Source: Pyrrhosoma nymphula
Lineage: Eukaryota > Arthropoda > Insecta > Odonata > Coenagrionidae
Direction: 5' to 3'
DNA length: 64,000 bases
NCBI GenBank assembly: GCA_963573305.1
Contig: OY754339.1
Span: forward strand, 6,619,941 to 6,683,940
Under the pieces are notes generated by a model. That model did not search any database and was not told where the DNA came from. It was given only the letters and a program-made list of their open reading frames with translations. The position numbers and the translations under genes are program-made. Shown one piece after another: positions 45,861 to 56,077 of this stretch (position 1 is its first letter; each line of letters begins with the position of its first letter).

Positions 45861-46834
45861 CCTATGTTTTTCGTTCAATTTGACGTTTTTACGCTGTTAT
45901 TTGTCCAATCTCCATAAGGGCCCATGTTAAAATCTCGACTGTCAAGGCTTAAGTACAATAAAAATAGCATGGAAACTAGAATTTTTTCATCTCAGTTTAT
46001 AAAACGCACTTCAAAGATGCTATACAAGTTTTCAAAATTTCTGGAATAAGTGACCTTGAGGCCAGAGTCACCTTGACACCGTGTGATTTCAAGTTCAATT
46101 CGTGAAAGGAAGCATGGACAGGGAGGACTTTGTTGTTCTAATCGAAGAGATGACACGTTTTTTCTATTCACCATCCTCGGATGAATACCGGGCCAAAACC
46201 GTTCCCGTAAAGTTTACCCTAGATACCATAGGATACATCCATTTCGCAAAGAGGCGACAGTCTATAGGGGGGTCCGCAATAGTTTTTGGTTGATTTCTTG
46301 CTCATTGTTCTGTCTGCTGTATATATTACATTTGAAAAAGACGGAAATAAAAATTTACTGAACTGAAAAAAAACTCAAGTCATTTTGTGGAGGAGCCACC
46401 ATAACTTCCAGTTAAACTTTTAGCTTGCACATTCGGCGCGTGACTTGTGGAAATTGGAGCCGAGTCTTCCCACTCCTAGACCTTACCCACTTCGAATCCT
46501 GGAAGGGCGGACGACGCCGCCGGTAAAGAACGCCTCAAGGAGAGCGGAGCCAATCGCGAAATTCGGCGGGTGCCTCACGCCGACGCCCTCAGTTAATGGC
46601 CCTCGGAAGGACGAGCGACCTTTGCCCTCGCATAGAGGAGTGGAGTGGATTGCCTTTCTTGGGAAACCGAGCCTCTTCAGAACCATGCGCGCCACCAATG
46701 GAAAGCTTTGTGCATTGATGATCGAATTGGTTCGGTGGCTAGAGTAGATACAGGCGTGCCAAACTTGTCAACATGTTCATTCATAGAGGATGACAACGCC
46801 TCAGTTCTTCGGAGGACGCGATAGAATGATAGTG
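45861..46834. other. No recognised gene; GC-rich block 46430-46700
   Basis: The GC-rich block has open frames on both strands (46445-46747 +, 46483-46698 -) with no domain. Bases 45900-45990 repeat 41080-41175. Confidence 0.35.
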
Positions 46835-46952
46835 ATTTATATTACGCCGCGAGCATTTGGAACCCTGCACGGTAAGATTTAATTCGGGAAATAAATAAAG
46901 CCTCACGCTTTTTTACAAACTGCTACGAGAATACAGAAAGTACCACACAGAT

Positions 46953-47542
46953 ATACATCAAAATTTCAGGCTTCACTTGGTGGAACCACATTGCGATGGT
47001 TTGTAAATAAATTCACTTAGTAATTTTCATGGATAATTTTTATTACTAAGAAAGAGACAGACGTAGTAATTTTCCACACTTCATTTATTGACCAGACCTC
47101 TGCCACGTAAATGGTGGCAACCTAAACCCCCAACCTAAAACCCTTTTCGAGTTCCAATTGTTCCCCCTCCTATCCCCCCCAATCGTTACCCCTCCCAATT
47201 TTCACCCCTCCTATCCCTTCCAACAATAGGTATATATACCAGGCTAGCTGCTCATTATTCAGACAGCTCTCGAAAATGACGTGTAAACGTTGAAACAGGT
47301 CGAGCGAATAAATATAAGTGTGGAAAATTACTACGTCTGTCTCTTTCTTAGTACAATGAATTTCCACAAAGTAAACTCGTCTACAATCGATCTAATTTTT
47401 ATTATTCCCACCTAGGTTTCGACTCAAGTTAAGTTATTCTTATTAAGGTCCTTGAGAATGACTTAACTTGATTGAAAACCTAAGTCGGAATGATAACAAT
47501 TATCGTGGAACATTACGAAGTGAATTTATTTACAAACTGTCA
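46953..47542. mobile_element. Palindromic element inserted in non-LTR copy, 8-bp TSD
   Basis: ACACAGAT flanks it (46945-46952 and 47543-47550), and the retrotransposon reading frame resumes on the far side. The tail contains CACTTGGTGGAACCACATT, like the tail of the element at 45.4 kb. The arms begin TTTGTAAATAAATTCACTT (about 47000) and end in its inverse (about 47519-47538). The inner arms meet at 47400-47498 and include TCGAAACC on the minus strand and GATTGAAAACC on the plus, a decayed GAAAC motif. The left arm is interrupted by a second element at 47046-47392. Without that insert the element would be about 230 bp. Confidence 0.7.
47046..47392. mobile_element. Palindromic element nested inside another, 12-bp TSD
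   Basis: TAATTTTTATTA is repeated exactly on both sides (47034-47045 and 47393-47404). The arms, with AAGAAAGAGACAGACGTAGT and TTTTCCACACTT, are inverted at about 47044-47089 and 47308-47353. The tail lies on the right (CAATGAATTTCCACAAAGT), the inverse of the tail at 45.4 kb, so this copy is in the opposite orientation. Near 47272-47303 the plus strand has GCTC, then GACGT-GTAA-ACGTT, GAAAC-AG-GTC, then GAGC. GCTC/GAGC can form stem I, and GAAAC-N2-GUC is a hammerhead-like cleavage side. Confidence 0.7.
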
Positions 47543-47680
47543 AACACAGATGATGGAAGAACCAGGTTGGGAGTAGTTAGAGACTCGGAGGCTACACTCT
47601 AGGTTTGGATTACTTTAAAAATTCGGATCAGGCGAGTACGACACGAAGGTAATTATTTTCACCCCGTGCCACATCTCCAG

Positions 47681-47847
47681 GGGAGCTTGGTGGTCTAGTG
47701 GGTACTGCGCTTGGCTACTGAATGAAGGGTCCCGGGTTCAAATCCGGGTGAAGGACGAAGGAACTGGCCCCCCTACCGTGAATGTGTGAAATATTACCCT
47801 CAACTATCCAAACCAACTTTCTGGTCGAATCACTGATTGAGTGAGAC
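47681..47847 (+). mobile_element. Full-length tRNA-derived SINE, 167 bp, 7-bp TSD
   Basis: TCTCCAG flanks it exactly (47674-47680 and 47848-47854). The head has an A box (TGGTCTAGTGGGTA) and a canonical B box within CCCGGGTTCAAATCCGGG, a fully paired T-stem. The acceptor stem does not pair, so it is not a tRNA gene. A body of about 90 bp follows. There is no poly-A tail; it ends GATTGAGTGAGAC. It interrupts the non-LTR copy between ISR and RTDRKDK codons, so it is younger than that copy. Confidence 0.7.
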
Positions 47848-48067
47848 TCTCCAGAACAGATAGGAAAGACAAAATAAGAGAGAAACACTGCCGAATAAAC
47901 ACTGCCGACAGGAATAAATATTCCTCCTATCTTCACACCACTAATAATTATAAGAAAAACAGCGTGACACACACGACACATCGTTAACAATTCAATTCAC
48001 CTCTGTCCTCCTTTCCCCTCTCCTTTTCCTTATCCCCTCCCTTTCCATGGCTGGAGTCATAGCACCT

Positions 48068-48098
48068 CCTGCCACACGCCTCTGCGGCGGCTTGCAGG
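48068..48098 (+). repeat. Non-LTR 3' stem-loop (copy 2)
   Basis: CCTGCCACACGCC-TCTGC-GGCGGCTTGCAGG: outer pairs CCTGC/GCAGG and inner pairs GCC/GGC. Followed by AATGTAAATTTAGAT, a decayed terminal repeat. Confidence 0.7.
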
Positions 48099-48147
48099 GT
48101 GAGAATGTAAATTTAGATTAGTTGTACCGAGCATTACGAGGCTCCTG

Positions 48148-48222
48148 AGGAGTCGGATTGGTGCCGGTGCCTATGCTATCCATGTCGAGGACCCGGATTC
48201 GAATCCCGGCATATGAAGGAAT
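48148..48222 (+). repeat. tRNA-like SINE head
   Basis: GAGGAGTCGGATTGGTGCCGG then GACCCGGATTCGAATCCCGG: a canonical B box and a four- to five-pair T-stem. Short body AAGGAATTATTCAGAGAG follows. A box degraded. Confidence 0.4.
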
Positions 48223-48396
48223 TATTCAGAGAGAGAGAATTCGAACGAAACATAATATCTCCGATGCAGAAAGTTGGATGAAGACATGTCTGAATCACCT
48301 AACCAAAGCACGAGAAACAAAAAGTGTATTGCGCGTTTGAATTTAAAATTCCTTCAAAAGAAAATGAACTCCATCGGGGAATAGGTATTCTCGTCG

Positions 48397-48592
48397 ATGT
48401 TGCCATAGTCAAACTTAGTGGCACTCGGCAGCGGAGATTCTGAGGTCAGTGGGGGTGAGTGGGTTGAGTCAAGCGTCGGTGATCAGCCATACCTGTTGAG
48501 GAGTCCCTTTTTCCAACCAAACGTGCATGCTTTCCTCTCCCAGACGTAATGCTCCTCGCAAATGAGCGCCACCAAGTTTTACTTCACCTATA
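48397..48592. mobile_element. MITE of the GTAGCGAAACTTGGTGGC family, eroded
   Basis: Left end ATAGTCAAACTTAGTGGCACTCGG and right end GAGCGCCACCAAGTTTTACTTCACCTATA correspond to the ends of the copy at 11058-11273, with several substitutions. About 196 bp; noncoding. Confidence 0.55.
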
Positions 48593-48670
48593 CAATAGTG
48601 TGTATAGGGTAGCAAATACAATTGTGGTCTAGCAGATATGCAAAAATAATCAATATACATATAAAAAATA

Positions 48671-48703
48671 CCCTGCAAGCCACCACAGAGGTGTGTGGCA
48701 GGG
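48671..48703 (-). repeat. Non-LTR 3' stem-loop (copy 6, minus strand)
   Basis: On the minus strand CCCTGCCACACACC-TCTGT-GGTGGCTTGCAGGG, perfectly paired in both outer and inner stems. It is the only copy in the minus orientation. No coding remnant was recognised next to it. Confidence 0.65.
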
Positions 48704-48719
48704 GGGATATAAGTGTACA

Positions 48720-49494
48720 ACATAAGTGTAGCAGCTTATGCCAAAGGGAGGGATGAAATGGCGTGATTCCAAGACACTCCCCTCGTCGAAGGTGTTGCTG
48801 ATGGTACAGAGATTTCATCTGTGTGCAGGGAAGAGCAAAGAAGGGGTGATGAGGAAACCCGTTTCCGCCAAGGGCGTGGAAAAATCGATAATGCGGATAA
48901 TAGACGAACGCATCCGAATATTGTGATGCGTGAAACGAAACAGAGCGTGATCCAGAAGCGGTGAGCGCATGAATTCACTTTTGAGCCCCTTCACATTCGC
49001 TGAGTGGGTAAGGGCCAAAATTATCAATGAAAACTCAGTGGTAAAGAAGCACTTTGCCAAAATTAAAAGGCTCCGAAGGCGCAATTACTCGCCTTGAAAT
49101 AAGGAACAACGGAAAATTTTGAAGGGTTTTATCGATCGAATCATTGATTGTAAGACAGAATTTGAAGGAAAATTATGTGTATTGGATGGATAACACGAAA
49201 TAGCTAGTATGAAAAATTAAAGGGCGATAGGAAAAGAAAAAAGTACTACAAGTGACTGCATGATGTATACCAATAGTTTGCATGGTGACCACTGATTTTG
49301 AAGACGAACGCTTCATTCCTATGTCAAAAGGTTAGATATGCAACTTAACTATTGTCAGATACAAATAGAAAGAAATGATGACTAAATAAATATAAATGGA
49401 TAATAACATGGTGTACATTTCCATAATTGTCAAACTTAATGGAAGTAGATGGTAACCATAGAAATGATGCTGACCAACAAATCTTTTATGACAA
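48720..49494. other. No recognised gene
   Basis: Overlapping frames of 60-90 codons on both strands (48736-49084) have no recognisable domain. The rest is AT-rich. Confidence 0.35.
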
Positions 49495-50218
49495 AAGATA
49501 GGTACTCTTTATTTCAAGCGTTGAAGTCACTCACTCTAAGGACCTCGAGGCAATACAGGAGTGGTGCGATGCGTGGCAGCTAGAATTAAACCTGAAAAAA
49601 TGCATTGTTATGAATTTTTGGAAACGGTAAAACGCTCCTTGTCACAGCTATTGCATAAACAACAGCAAATAAGATACTGCAGAATCGGTTAAATACCTCG
49701 GAGTTAAACTGACTAATGATCTCTCGTGGAGTGAACATATTCGGGAAATAACAGCTCAAGCTAATCTTAAATTGGGATTTGTTAAAAGAGTACTTGGCAA
49801 GTGTGACGATAAAGTTAGGGATATCAGCTACTTCTCCCTCGTTAGACCCCACTTGGAATATGCCGTCAGTATTTGGGATCCTTATGAGATAGGCTTGGAA
49901 ACTGAGTTAGAACGCGTGCAGCGAAGATCGGCAAGATACGTTAAAGGCCGTTATGATAATCTCGTTAGTGGTACTGACCTTTTGCAGCAACTGGGATGGG
50001 AAACGCTTTCCGAACGTCGATTAAAATTTAGACTCAATATATTAAGTAAGTTCCAAACCGGTCTATTCTCTGACGACGTTGATAATATTTTACGAAATCC
50101 GACATACTACGGTGGATCAGATCATGAGAGTAAAATTAGGGAGCTAGACTGCAGAACGGACAGATTTAAAATGTCATTTTTCCCACGAACGATAAGGGAC
50201 CATGACAGCTGCCAATGA
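49495..50218 (+). pseudogene. Non-LTR retrotransposon ORF2 C-terminal half, 5'-truncated
   Basis: It begins at TLYFKR (the residue run after the lost [YF]ADD block). It continues KDLEAIQEWCDAWQLELNLK and, after a shift and stop, SVKYLGVKLTNDLSWSEHIR. An uninterrupted 148-codon stretch (49772-50218) follows with VRPHLEYAVSIWDP, ERVQRRSARYVKGRY, LGWETLSERRL and FFPRTIRDHDSCQ. This is the thumb and C-terminal region of a CR1/L2/Jockey-like ORF2; the RT active site and endonuclease are missing. The break upstream of 49495 fits 5' truncation during target-primed reverse transcription. The stop at 50218 is followed by the family's 3' UTR. Confidence 0.75.
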
Positions 50219-50604
50219 GACTTTTATCTAGGTTTGTCGTTAGGTAGTGTAGCTCTTAGTAGTAGTAGTACTCCCTAATACTATAATCCTTATCTGTTAC
50301 CTTGTAATAACAGCACGCCGTGCATGTTTTCTATATAAGTCTTGAGTCTCTGTCCATTTCTGTATTTGCAAAATACATATATATTAATGGTCCCTCTCCA
50401 TTGTGATAATATCTGTAGTGTAGTAGTGCATGCTTGTGAGGCTGGGCTATGTGGCAGGCATTGGCGATTTATGCTAGTACATAATTAGTCGTAGTTACAC
50501 TAACTTTAGGGTATAGTGTAATGCATGTTGGTGAATACTCACCACCTGTCACACACCCCTGAGGTGGCTTGCAGGGTATTTTGTAGATGTAGATGTAAAT
50601 CTAA
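50219..50604 (+). repeat. Non-LTR 3' UTR with stem-loop (copy 3)
   Basis: It follows the ORF2 stop. The stem-loop at 50544-50577 reads ACCTGTCACACACC-CCTGA-GGTGGCTTGCAGGGT. The outer stem has a U-G pair where other copies have C-G. It is followed by TTTTGTAGATGTAGATGTA, the clearest form of the terminal GTAGATG repeat. Confidence 0.75.
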
Positions 50605-50775
50605 GTAATAATATTTGTGTAAAAGACACATAATTATACACACACATAATTCCACATTTAGATACTATCATTGCCGTAAAATTCTAAATTTGGAGAACTA
50701 CCGGTGGTAAATTGTACCAGGATACAGCTTCATCGATATAAATCAACGGATAAGGATAAATTTTCCCACGGATAA

Positions 50776-51405
50776 TTATCGAGCAACTCCTCGATCCGAT
50801 TTAGACACAATCTGGTGGTCGCGCGCGTGCACGATTCTCGTCCGGCCATCGATAGCGATGAAACTGCGAACATCATTCGCGAAGAGATCAAAATTACTCC
50901 TCTCACTGACTCTGCACAACCACAAGATGGAGTGGACTGCCCATGTTACCTTTCCAGTGGCTCCGACGCCTCGTTAATATTTCACGAAGGCTTCCCCCAG
51001 GCAGCCGCAATCTCCTCACAAAGAACACCTCCAACCACCAACATTGCATCCCTTCGGAACACAGCCGCCTTTCCCCTCCATCTCGATGCAGCAATTAAGG
51101 ACGGGAGCCACAGGAGGATGAATCGCGAGCGTCTAGGAGATTATCCCAGCACAGATCGACCTCCAGACGCAAGACTAAGGGATGGGACGGATGCAGGAGA
51201 TTCTCAATTAGATTCCATCATTCAACAGCTCCTCTTATGGCTAGCCAAATTCCACTCTCTGATCCCAATTAGTCTCACATGGGTTAATCGGCCCCTATAT
51301 CGCATTAATTATTGCCGTCTTGGAGTTGCGGAAGTATTTTACCCAGATATTTCCCGCTTAGTAACAGAAAGGGATAAATTATGGCATATTGGGAAACTAT
51401 TATGA
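50776..51405 (+). other. Open frame of 210 codons, unrecognised, no early ATG
   Basis: The frame is open from a TAA at 50773 to a stop at 51405. It is the longest stop-free stretch here outside the transposase. There is no ATG until about residue 116 (MNRERLGDYP), so if real it would be an internal exon or a remnant. The N-terminal part is acidic and serine/proline-rich (VHDSRPAIDSDETANIIREE). No domain recognised. Composition is GC-richer than the neighbours, which favours chance openness. Confidence 0.2.
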
Positions 51406-51639
51406 GGATTTTAGACTTTCTGGAATGGTATTGAACCTCCTTGAATTGGTGTCTAGCGAAACTTTAAGTCCTCATGGGATTGACTTTGGAAAGTGCGATG
51501 ATTACCGTTTTAACGTCAATTCAATGATTCCAGTGCGCACCAAGTATTTTGATCGAGCAACATGTGAGTATAAATCGTAGCCAGACCAATGATCGTTGGC
51601 CGATGGGACGGAAGAAGTAAAAATAGAATGAGTTGTAAC

Positions 51640-52190
51640 GGCATAGTAAACTTATGACCGGAGAATTTCAAAGGCAAAATGATTCCGATGGTAGGCGGCA
51701 GATTGCGTGTTACGTGTTGGCTGAAGTTATGTACGAAGTCTCGTTTACCTTTACCTCCATCTTGGCAACTCTTATTCCTATCGGTAGGAATAGGCGATCC
51801 CTTACCGCCTACGCAAACACTCTTGAACCCTCGTCGACATATTTTCCTCAAAGACGCCCACCGCAGATTCGACGAGATGCGTCCAGGGAGGACGAGGTCT
51901 CGAACCACCCACGGTGACCACTCGCAGAACGGTATCTCTTTGCCGTATTATAGCTCTCGCTAAATTTCCTGGCGCTACGCCGTGGTCGACTTCGGGACAT
52001 GGGCTACGGAACTTTCAAAATCCGACAAAACGGAGAAGGAAATAAACTTGTTTATTGTAAAGGGTCAGTCAGAAAACCTCTCAAATTGCTGCCAACACAA
52101 GCTCTCTAAAAAGTGGGGTGACGCATCACTACCAGCCATCCCGTTTCGGTTCATTTCACAGTGAGACCTCAAGATAGGTTACCTGGTTAA
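51640..52190 (+). repeat. Unclassified interspersed repeat, longest copy
   Basis: The first half (51640-51920) matches 59675-59985, sharing GTAAACTTATGACCG, AACACTCYTGAACCCTCGTC and CTCAAAGACGCCCACC. The second half (51960-52190) matches 55790-56035, sharing CGGAACT, CTGCCAACRC and CCAGCCATCCCGT-type blocks. Overlapping open frames of 84-130 codons exist on both strands, but the copies do not preserve a common frame, so coding is unlikely. Confidence 0.55.
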
Positions 52191-52280
52191 GTCATAACGA
52201 TAGGTTATTTTCGTCACTTGTTTTGCGTGTGGGTGGCTAGTGCTATTTTTACGTAATAGTTTGGTTCCCCTTCTTCATTC

Positions 52281-52338
52281 TCTCTCTTTCTCTCTCTTTC
52301 TCTCTCTTTCTCTCTCTTTCTCTCTCTCTCTCTCTCTC
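52281..52338 (+). repeat. (TCTCTCTT)n / (TC)n microsatellite
   Basis: Pure pyrimidine repeat with an 8-base period that ends in plain TC. The Arg/Glu-rich minus-strand frame over it is an artefact of this repeat. Confidence 0.9.
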
Positions 52339-52734
52339 GTTGCCTCCCTCTCTTTCTCTTTGTTTTTTCCCTTCACCCCTCCTTGCAGCTCCCACTTGCA
52401 GCGCAGGTCTGCGCAAGGAACATTTACGAGAACATTCTCACTCACTTCTCTATACACTATTTTCACTCGAGTGGTACATAACGCCAACGGGGAACATGCA
52501 TTGCTTAAAAAAAACTATTTTCTTGTGGAGAGAAGTTGAAAATGCAGACAATACGCTACAAAAGAGAAGTGTCTGGACAATTGGAATCCTTCGCCCTCCT
52601 CGGAAACTGGAGGACATGGGATGAAAGAAGTTAAACAGACAACAAGCGAAGAATTGCTCACTTGGCAAACATTTAGTCCTATTGACTGCAGCGGGCGATT
52701 ATGGCAGATTCATGATGATTAAAACACTCTTTAC

Positions 52735-52805
52735 TTTTACACACTTTTATTTCGTTCCATTACAACTGGTTTCGACGTTCTACGTCATTTTCAAGTAGTA
52801 GAACA
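52735..52805 (-). repeat. Single arm of a hammerhead-like palindromic element
   Basis: On the minus strand GTTCTACTAC, then TTGAAAAT, then GACGT-AGA-ACGTC, then GAAAC-CA-GTT, then GTAATGGAAC. The two flanking decamers pair at nine of ten positions as stem I. TTGAAAA differs from CUGANGA at two places, and GUU is a permitted triplet. The second, inverted arm seen in other copies is absent. Confidence 0.55.
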
Positions 52806-52924
52806 TAATGGCAGACCCTTGCCGCCCACGAAAACACTCTCCAGGTTTCTTATTTGGGAATTGGTCTCAGGATATTCGTGCTTCGAAACGTAGATTTGTC
52901 GATAGTGTGGCAGCAGGTCCATAA

Positions 52925-53245
52925 TTGTCCGGCATTATTTTATTTTGTTCTCTGCATGAAGTAGCATCTCGTAGTATTCATAAATTAACAGTATCAGTAA
53001 TATTAACCACTAGATGTGTGTATAACATTGTTCTGCATGTTTGCATGTTCATTTACGTATCGCTCTCCCAGTTTCCGGTTGGACTGCGCACTGTTCTCCT
53101 GACTGCTTTGGCCTGCGCCTAGCGCCAGGGGGAGCGTGCGAGGTACTGACTTGTGCTGGGACGAGTGTTGCATGCCTGGTGTGGAATCACCCCGTGCCAC
53201 ACACCCTAGTGGTGGCTTGCACGGTACTTCGTAGATGTAGATGAT
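52925..53245 (+). repeat. Non-LTR 3' UTR only, with stem-loop (copy 4)
   Basis: No coding part precedes it. The stem-loop (53192-53224) reads CCGTGCCACACACC-CTAGT-GGTGGCTTGCACGG, where the C-to-G change on one side is matched by G-to-C on the other. It ends CGTAGATGTAGATGATG. The upstream 250 bp is shared with 56690-56955. Confidence 0.7.
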
Positions 53246-53249
53246 GTTT

Positions 53250-54394
53250 CCGAGGTTTGAGTGTGTCAAGTCCTTCCTGAGTGAGGTCCCCACGGGAGTT
53301 ATTTCGTAGCTTTTTCGAGTACAAATTGAAAAATAGATTAGTTTGCAAACGGATTGGATTTAGATTTTAGCGGAGACGATGGGAAAATTTATCGGAAAAA
53401 ATTTACAAAATAGCAGTCGACTGTAATGTAGATCGCTTTTAGTGCGGCTGGTGTATAAATCCGATCAAATTGCTTGGGTTTTGATGGGGCTCTACAATCA
53501 TAAATAAATTTTGAGGGGACCTAAGACTTTAATTTTTTTTGTAAATTATTTCCCTTTTCCTGATTTTTATGAGTAAATATCAGTAGCGCCGGTAAAGGTG
53601 AGCTTTCGTCTCGCCAGCGAAAAAGCACACTTTGCGCATTTATGCAACATTTTCAACATAACAATTCTACATTTATTCTAGGAGGTGAGTGAGTTGCAAA
53701 GTGAGGTGAGAAGTGCGTTTTTTTCTCTCCATCATATTGGAAAAAAATACCGTTTTACCTTCTTCACGATACAGCGGTTTGACCTCCTCCTCCCTCACTC
53801 AAACCAACCCCGTAACTACGACTTCAAGCAACGTTTAACAAACAAAACCAACTATGAACTCTGTACCTGGCAATGCCATAGATCGGTGAAACGTGTTGTA
53901 CTGTTTAATAAATTCTGAGGAAAAGTACAGAGTATAATATTTAGTATGGACAGTTATATTTTATTAATCATAAGAAATCGTGTAGTTCAGTGTAATCAAA
54001 TGCATTAATCACATGCTCATATTTCTCACTGATAAATGTTTTTAATTCTATTTCTTGATTGTTGAAGATCAAAACAAAGAAAAACAACCTATGTTAAAAC
54101 ATTATTTGAGATTAGGGTATATTTTAAATACTAAGCAGCTATATCAGCTGAAAAAGACTTATATTTGCTTTTTAATCAAGCTGCTGTATTCAGTTGACAA
54201 TAAAATGTAGCGTGATAGACTCGAACGATGCATTGCGCGATGCAAACAAAAGACGTTTTCGTACCACACGTATAAGCTTTCTAGAATGAAATGTTTAAGG
54301 GAATGGGTATATCCAATATGTCAAACTGTAGTTACACATTTGTCACGTAATGCCCACACCGCATCTACTTCATATTTGCTATTACTACCTATGC
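53250..54394. other. No recognised gene
   Basis: AT-rich. A 77-codon plus-strand frame at 53685-53918 has no recognisable domain. Confidence 0.35.
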
Positions 54395-55171
54395 TTTCGA
54401 ATTAGCAGTAAAATACGTTTATTTGCTGACGACGCTGTCATCTATCGCGAAATTAGTGATCACTTTGACTTTGAAATTCTATCATCGGATTTAAACAACG
54501 TTCATGTGTGGAGCTAAGAGTGGGGACTCGAACTTAATCTGAGCAAATGCACGGCGGTACATTTCTTGCGGAGGTCGTCCTACTAGCCCCGTGTATATGC
54601 TGTGGATGGTGTTAACATAAAGGCGACAGATGAAGTGAAATATCTAGGAGTTACGATAACCTCGAACCTATCGTGGGGAACACGTATAAGAAATATTTGT
54701 GGCAGAGCTCTGAAGAAGCTAGGATTCGTCAATCGTATTGAGGGAAGATTTTCGGATGAAAAAGTAAAAGAGAGGTGCTATTTCGCACTCGTCCGGCCAC
54801 ACCTTGAATATGCAGCAAGCATATGGGATCCGGTGCAGAAAGACTTAATCCGGGAACTTAATAAAATACAAAGGAAAGCTGCGCGATTCGTCAAAAACAG
54901 CTACGGGCGTACAGACAGCGTTACACAGATGTTAAACGAATTAGGCTGGGAGCCGCTAGAGACTCGGAGGCTGCGCGCTAGGCTTAGATTGCTTGAGCAA
55001 TTGAGAATAGATATCTTTAAGAGCGACACGGAGAACATCATATTAGAACCCCACTATCTTTCCAGGTCCGACAGAAACGATGAATTAAGAGAGATATTTT
55101 GCCGAACGGATAGGTATGGGAATTCGTTTTTCCCCCGAACAATAAGGGACTTTAATAAATGCTGGGCGTAA
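54395..55171 (+). pseudogene. Non-LTR retrotransposon ORF2 with RT active-site block, near-intact 3' half
   Basis: It starts SSKIRLFADDAVIYREIS. FADD is the catalytic YXDD-type motif of the reverse transcriptase. Then come WGLELNLSKCTAVHF, DEVKYLGVTITSNLSWG, VRPHLEYAASIWDP, IQRKAARFVKNSYG, ELGWEPLETRRLRARLRLLE and FFPRTIRDFNKCWA. A TAA (about 54516) and another stop near 54585 break the first part. From 54602 the frame is open for 189 codons to the stop at 55171. The upstream RT palm and the endonuclease are missing, so it is a 5'-truncated copy. It is the best-preserved member of the family here and the reference for the scraps at 3.3, 7.9, 46.8 and 56.1 kb. Confidence 0.8.
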
Positions 55172-55276
55172 TTTCATTAGAGCGTTTCCTTTTTATATGT
55201 AAACGGCTGGTGTCCTAACACCCCCCGCCACACGCCTATTGAGGCGGCTTGCGGGGTAGTATGTAGATGTAGATAT
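55172..55276 (+). repeat. Non-LTR 3' UTR with stem-loop (copy 5)
   Basis: A short UTR of about 50 bp, then the stem-loop at 55223-55256: CCCCGCCACACGCC-TATTGA-GGCGGCTTGCGGGG. Both stems carry changes relative to copies 3 and 4, and each is compensated. It ends ATGTAGATGTAGAT. Confidence 0.75.
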
Positions 55277-55279
55277 TGT

Positions 55280-55789
55280 GTGTGACGCAAGAAAGGGCAC
55301 TAGTGGAGGCTGCTAAGTAGCCGTGAGCTGTGTCCAGCTCTGAATTCACGTGACTTGGGGGATTTGAGTGAGAAATTTGAAACAGACTCAAGGTTGACCG
55401 ACTGAATCAGCCGAAAACATTATGTTGGAGATTGGCACAAGCTCCGAGGCTTTTAATTTGATTTAAGTTCCGAATTTTGTTCCGAGTTATCAGCGCTCAC
55501 TTCAGTACTGATTTTAGTGATGACTTATGTATCGTATAAAACACCCTTAAGACTATAAATTAGTTCTAAATAAGGATATGTAAATGTGTTTCACATGAGT
55601 GGTAAAATAATTTTAAACTGTAAACGACTGCGAAGAAAGTGTAATGCAGAATAAAAAAGTAATAAAATTTACAAAATGGATGTATACGCGTTGTAAAGGA
55701 GATTTACTTCCAATACAAAGTTTTCCTAATGTATTACCTCACATTTCCCCTCACCAGTTAAGCATGCATCAATATTATTGATAACTTTC
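55280..55789. other. No recognised feature
   Basis: AT-rich noncoding sequence. Confidence 0.35.
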
Positions 55790-56035
55790 GCAAAACTTCT
55801 TGGTGCTGCGTATTGGAGGAATTTGGGACTTGGATGACGGAACTCCCGACGGAGCGGACGGAAAAGGAAGGCTGCTTGTGGGGTGAGGGTTATTTGGTGT
55901 GTGGATGGTCAGTTTAGAAACCCTTTCTGATTTCTGCCAACGCTATTTAGCACTTCGAGAAGTGGAATGACTCACCCCTACCTGCCATCCCGTTGGTTTC
56001 GTCCCACAATGACACATCAAGACAGGGCGAATATA
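55790..56035 (+). repeat. Partial copy of the 51.6-52.2 kb repeat
   Basis: Corresponds to 51960-52190 with about one substitution every few bases. Shared blocks include ACGGAACT, CTGCCAACRC and the CTGCCATCCCGTT region. Same orientation. Confidence 0.5.
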
Positions 56036-56077
56036 AACACATGCCTTTCGTGCGCGTGGTAAGTTCATTTACATGCA

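Larger units (their letters stand above)
46835..48130 (+). mobile_element. Non-LTR copy broken by three nested insertions
   Basis: The host copy can be read in pieces: YYAASIWNPAR, DLIREINK and NCYENTESTTQ (46835-46952), then TQMMEEPGWE, LETRRLHSR (47545-47660), then RTDRKDKIREKHCR (47855-47900), then the 3' stem-loop at 48068-48098 and a decayed GTAGATG tail. Between these lie a palindromic element (46953-47542) that itself contains another (47046-47392), and a SINE (47681-47847). Each insertion has its own target duplication, so the order of events can be read. Only the C-terminal portion of ORF2 is present. Same family as the copies at 49.5 and 54.4 kb. Confidence 0.7.

Noticed and set aside
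52275..52487. Arg/Glu-rich minus-strand frame
   Set aside because: Translation of a (TC)n microsatellite and its flank.
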